Assembly (NCBI GenBank): GCA_937897265.1
Contig: CALCPT010000679.1
Coordinates: 1-8,977 of the forward strand
DNA from: an uncultured Alcaligenaceae bacterium
Lineage (GTDB): Bacteria; Pseudomonadota; Gammaproteobacteria; Burkholderiales; Burkholderiaceae_B
Direction of reading: 5' to 3'
Length of the DNA: 8,977 nucleotides
Each line of letters starts with the position of its first letter. Positions within the stretch are counted from its first letter, which is position 1. The notes under the pieces were generated by a model. It did no database searches and was not told where the DNA came from. It saw only the letters and a program-made list of their open reading frames with translations. Below, piece after piece: positions 6,213 through 8,977 of this stretch. The translations under genes were made by a program, and so were the position numbers.

Positions 6213-7328
6213 GTGGCGCTTCTGTCATTCAATACGAAAGTACACTTTGGTCATGGTGAGCGCAAGCAGTTAGTGCTTGAAAGTGCGAAGTTAGGCATGA
6301 AAAAGCCGTTGTTCGTCACGGATAAAGGGGTGAGGGCGGCAGGGGTCTTCGCTCTGGCAACCGAGACGCTTGCCGAACTGCAGGGGGCCGTGATCTTTGA
6401 TCAGACCCCACCCAACCCTACCGAGGATGCCGCGGTGGCAGGTCTCACAAGCTACCAAACCAATCAGTGCGACGGCATTATTGGCATTGGGGGCGGTGCA
6501 ACCCTTGATCTCGCCAAGGCGATTGCGGTCTTGTGCGGTGACCCGGCACCGTTATGGGAGTACTGCAATCGCAACGCGTCCCCGCGTCCGATTGTTAATC
6601 CGCCGCCCTTAATTTTGATGCCGACCACGTCGGGTAGCGGCAGCGAAGTCGGCCGGTCGGCCGTCATCATTTTTAATAATGGGATTAAAGCCGGCGTCGG
6701 GTGCCCCACGATTGTGAGTGTGGCAATCTGCGATCCTGAACTGACCTTGTCATTGCCAAAGTATATGACCGCGGCGACTGGTATGGATGCACTCTCTCAT
6801 TGTGTTGAAACCTTTTGCTCGCCCTTGGTGAATCCGCCAATCGATGCGATTGCTCTCGATGGTCTGACTCGGCTGTATCAACATATTGAACGAGCCGTGG
6901 CGGATGGAAGCGATGCTGAGGCACGCTGGCATATGATGATGGGGGCGCTGGAAGGCGCGGTATGTTTTCAAAAAGGGCTGGGTGCAGTGCACTCGGTATC
7001 GCATTCGCTTGGCGCTCTTGGTCATCATCACGGCACCTTGAACGCGATCATGCTGCCGCACGTTTTAGCAATCAACGCGTCGGTGCTGCAAGATAAATTG
7101 CCGCTCTTGTGTCGTGCGATGGGTGTAGCACCTGACACTGATTTAGTTGAATTGTTTTTGCAACTTAATCAACGTCTAGGTCTGCCCTCTGGCTTAAAAG
7201 AACTGGGTGTTCAGAAAGAGAGTTTTCAAGCGCTGACCCAGGCCTCGCTTGCGGACAATGCACACAAGACGAATCCTCGTGCGCTTACCGAAAACGATTA
7301 TCTACGCTTACTGGCCGCTGCTTGGTGA
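6213..7328 (+). CDS. Iron-containing alcohol dehydrogenase family protein
   Basis: A 371-residue protein of the group III (Fe-dependent) alcohol dehydrogenase family, close to the usual 370-390 residues. The N-terminal half carries the dinucleotide-binding GIGGGATLDLAKAIAVL (91-107) and MPTTSGSGSEVGRSAVI (136-152). The C-terminal helical half carries GMDALSHCVETF (190-201) and HSVSHSLGALGHHHG (260-274). By comparison with FucO, the metal ligands are most likely D192, H196, H260 and H273, all present. The loop between the last two ligands is one residue shorter than in FucO-type enzymes. Family members oxidise or reduce alcohols, hydroxy acids or aldehydes, and maleylacetate reductases belong to the same superfamily; the substrate here cannot be told. 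The gene starts at GTG and is divergent from a secreted CMD-family gene. Its last 21 bases overlap the end of the convergent nitrilase gene. Confidence 0.93.
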   Translation: MALLSFNTKVHFGHGERKQLVLESAKLGMKKPLFVTDKGVRAAGVFALATETLAELQGAVIFDQTPPNPTEDAAVAGLTSYQTNQCDGIIGIGGGATLDLAKAIAVLCGDPAPLWEYCNRNASPRPIVNPPPLILMPTTSGSGSEVGRSAVIIFNNGIKAGVGCPTIVSVAICDPELTLSLPKYMTAATGMDALSHCVETFCSPLVNPPIDAIALDGLTRLYQHIERAVADGSDAEARWHMMMGALEGAVCFQKGLGAVHSVSHSLGALGHHHGTLNAIMLPHVLAINASVLQDKLPLLCRAMGVAPDTDLVELFLQLNQRLGLPSGLKELGVQKESFQALTQASLADNAHKTNPRALTENDYLRLLAAAW

Positions 7329-8279
7329 TGCCTGCGGCGGCACGGCCCCCTTGCGTTCAACGATCATGCGATATTGCTCGGGTTCGCGATGGCGTGCGAA
7401 GTTGAAGGTCGTGTTTTTGTATGAGTTGCATAAGTCAAGATCACAACGTGCAATCGCCAGTTCGTCACCTAAGGTTGTGCAAGCACCAACGATCTCGCCA
7501 GAAGGGGCAACAATGATTGAATTACCAATCTGCTCGACGCCTTCTTCGGTTCCGGCTTTGGCCACTCCAACAACCCACGTGCCATTTTGATACGCGCCAG
7601 CTTGCATCACGAGTTCGTTATGAAAGTTCGAAAGCGCATCGTGCTCGGGTGCCGGTGGATTATGCACGGGTGTGTTGTAGCCAATGAAAATCATTTCGAC
7701 TGCTTGCAAGCCTAAGATGCGATAGGTTTCAGGCCAGCGGCGATCATTGCAGACGGCCATCCCGAATACGCCCTGTTTATCTTTGCCCCAATCCGCCTGA
7801 AACGCCGTGAAGCCAAGGTTGCCGGTCTCGAAGTAGCGTTTTTCGAGGTGTTGAAAGCGACGCCAGGGTTCGTGTTCTTTGTGACCGGGCAAGTGGATCT
7901 TTCGATATTTTGAAATAATTGTTCCGGCTTTATCGACTGTGATCGCCGTGTTGAAACGCCTTAGCTGGCCGCCTTCGTTTACCAGTTCGGCATAGCCTAA
8001 ATAAAAGCCGATCTGCAATGCCTTGGCAGTATCAAACAAGCGTTGGGTGTCTGGCCCAGGCATGGCACGTTCAAAAAAAGCATCTAGCTCGTCTTGTTTT
8101 TCAAAATACCAACGTGGAAAAAACGTTGTGAGCGCCAATTCCGGAAACACCACCACATCGCAGCCGTTGCTTTTTGCTTGCTGCATTAAATCAATCATGC
8201 GATTGACGACTTGCGCGCGCGTATCGTTTAAAGCAATAGGGCCGAGCTGCGCTGCACCGACTGTGACAATGCGTGTCAT
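7308..8279 (-). CDS. N-carbamoyl-D-amino-acid hydrolase (nitrilase superfamily)
   Basis: A 323-residue cytosolic amidase that hydrolyses N-carbamoyl-D-amino acids to D-amino acid, CO2 and ammonia, the second step of hydantoin breakdown. The nitrilase catalytic triad is visible: E47 in VVFPELALTTFFPRW, K127 in KYRKIHLPGHKE and C177 in AVCNDRRWPE. The segments LGYAEL, RRFNT, FQHLEKRYFE, GYNTP.HNPP and MQAGAYQNG closely resemble the Agrobacterium D-carbamoylase as I remember it. Relative to that enzyme (about 304 residues, Cys172), there appear to be about five extra residues near 163-168 and an extended tail (from about 308) rich in Pro and Ser. The start at 8279 has AGGA 8 bases upstream. It follows an M20-family hydrolase gene on the same strand after 76 bases, so the two probably form one operon. 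Its 3' end overlaps the convergent dehydrogenase by 21 bases. Substrate range is inferred. Confidence 0.92.
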   Translation of the reverse strand: MTRIVTVGAAQLGPIALNDTRAQVVNRMIDLMQQAKSNGCDVVVFPELALTTFFPRWYFEKQDELDAFFERAMPGPDTQRLFDTAKALQIGFYLGYAELVNEGGQLRRFNTAITVDKAGTIISKYRKIHLPGHKEHEPWRRFQHLEKRYFETGNLGFTAFQADWGKDKQGVFGMAVCNDRRWPETYRILGLQAVEMIFIGYNTPVHNPPAPEHDALSNFHNELVMQAGAYQNGTWVVGVAKAGTEEGVEQIGNSIIVAPSGEIVGACTTLGDELAIARCDLDLCNSYKNTTFNFARHREPEQYRMIVERKGAVPPQASPSSGQ

Positions 8280-8355
8280 AACAATTATCCTAAATATCGA
8301 TAAATACAGAATGAAGACAATGGGCGACGATTGTTCAATTTCGAATTGCGCTGAC

Positions 8356-8977
8356 TCATTTTGTTAACTCAAGTATTGTTTGCAATAAAACATTGCCACC
8401 AGCGACAAGGTCCTTCACTTCGGTGTGTTCGGCCGGGTTGTGACTGATCCCTTTAACCGAAGGTACAAAAATCATGGCACTCGGGCATAGACGCGCCATC
8501 ATTTGGGCATCGTGACCCGCGCCAGAGGTCATCGAACGACACGAGTACCCGAGCGCTTGTGCGTGTTGTGCGATCAAATCAGCAATGCTGTCGTCAAACT
8601 TTACGGGCTCAAAGCGTGCGAGGCGATGACTGGTGATCGTCACACCTTCTTTTGCCGCGAGTTTGACTAAAAAGTCAGCTAGCTTTTGCTCTGCAATCTT
8701 GAGCATCGCTTCGTCTGTGTTGCGCAAATCAACTGTCACTACCGCTCGTGCGGCAATGACATTGATTAAATTGGGGTGCAACTTAGTGACCCCCATCGTT
8801 GCAACTTGCGCACCTCCCATCTCGATGGTGAGCTCACGCATAAAGACGCTAATCGCGGCGGCACAGTAGCCAGCATCATGTCGCAAGCGCATCGGCGTGG
8901 TGCCCGCATGGCTAGCCATGCCAATCGTTTCGCAGGCATAGCGCACACCGCCGTTGATGGAGGTGACGATGCCCAGC
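8356..8977 (-). CDS. M20-family amidohydrolase: N-carbamoyl-amino-acid hydrolase / allantoate amidohydrolase-like, 5' part beyond the window
   Basis: The frame is open to the right edge, so this is the C-terminal half (about 207 residues) of a protein of roughly 410 residues. The visible start, GIVTSINGGVRYACETIGMASHAGTTPM, is the entry to the dimerisation domain of Zn-dependent hydantoinase/carbamoylase-family enzymes. It is followed by HPNLINVIAARAVVTVDLRN and the returning catalytic-domain motifs SGAGHDAQMMA and KGISHNPAEHT, the latter with the expected C-terminal metal-ligand His. The N-terminal metal site lies outside the window. Members hydrolyse N-carbamoyl-L-amino acids, N-carbamoyl-beta-alanine, allantoate or ureidoglycolate, and these cannot be separated from this half alone. 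The neighbouring D-carbamoylase gene, 76 bases downstream in the same direction, makes a carbamoyl-amino-acid or ureide substrate more likely. GTG 8946 is internal and not the true start. Confidence 0.9.
   Translation of the reverse strand, partial: LGIVTSINGGVRYACETIGMASHAGTTPMRLRHDAGYCAAAISVFMRELTIEMGGAQVATMGVTKLHPNLINVIAARAVVTVDLRNTDEAMLKIAEQKLADFLVKLAAKEGVTITSHRLARFEPVKFDDSIADLIAQHAQALGYSCRSMTSGAGHDAQMMARLCPSAMIFVPSVKGISHNPAEHTEVKDLVAGGNVLLQTILELTK

Noticed and set aside
8280..8355. Small palindromes (TATCGATA at 8295-8302, CAATT/AATTG at 8336-8348, ACAAT/ATTGT at 8317-8334) between the M20 and nitrilase genes
   Set aside because: Each arm is only 4-5 bases in AT-rich sequence, no T-run follows as a terminator would need, and such matches are expected by chance.

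Overview
The window looks like chromosomal accessory catabolic DNA from a betaproteobacterium, most likely Burkholderiales (Alcaligenaceae or Burkholderiaceae-like). The main clue is two Bug/TctC-type periplasmic solute-binding proteins next to small catabolic clusters, an arrangement greatly expanded in that order. Coding sequence has a fairly balanced base composition, while several gene-to-gene gaps are strikingly AT-rich. There are no rRNA or tRNA genes, insertion sequences, CRISPR arrays or phage genes. The longest gap between genes is about 220 bases.

Left block (1-5342, all + strand): the tail of a Bug-family binding protein, two diverged MmgE/PrpD-family enzymes, a metallo-beta-lactamase-fold hydrolase of the N-acyl-homoserine-lactonase-like type, and a complete Bug-family binding protein with a signal peptide. 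A strong intrinsic terminator (5305-5342) closes the block. The second MmgE/PrpD gene, the hydrolase and the second Bug gene are closely spaced and are probably co-transcribed. The first MmgE/PrpD gene sits behind its own AT-rich leader with a near-perfect palindrome. A reasonable model is uptake of an organic acid captured by the Bug proteins, then a dehydratase, decarboxylase or epimerase step (MmgE/PrpD) and a lactone or ester hydrolysis (MBL fold). The substrate cannot be read from the sequence.

Centre (5394-7328): a secreted carboxymuconolactone-decarboxylase-family protein (- strand) is divergent from an iron-containing alcohol dehydrogenase (+ strand). They share a 141-base intergenic region that carries a small inverted repeat.

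Right block (7308-8977, - strand): an N-carbamoyl-D-amino-acid hydrolase of the nitrilase superfamily, and upstream of it the C-terminal half of an M20-family N-carbamoyl-amino-acid hydrolase/allantoate amidohydrolase-like enzyme, cut by the window edge. Together they suggest a hydantoin, ureide or dihydropyrimidine degradation operon whose other members lie beyond the right edge. The dehydrogenase and nitrilase genes converge and overlap by 21 bases at their 3' ends.

No unambiguous new system is visible. The most interesting unit is the MmgE/PrpD pair with a lactonase-like hydrolase and Bug proteins, a coherent pathway of unknown substrate.
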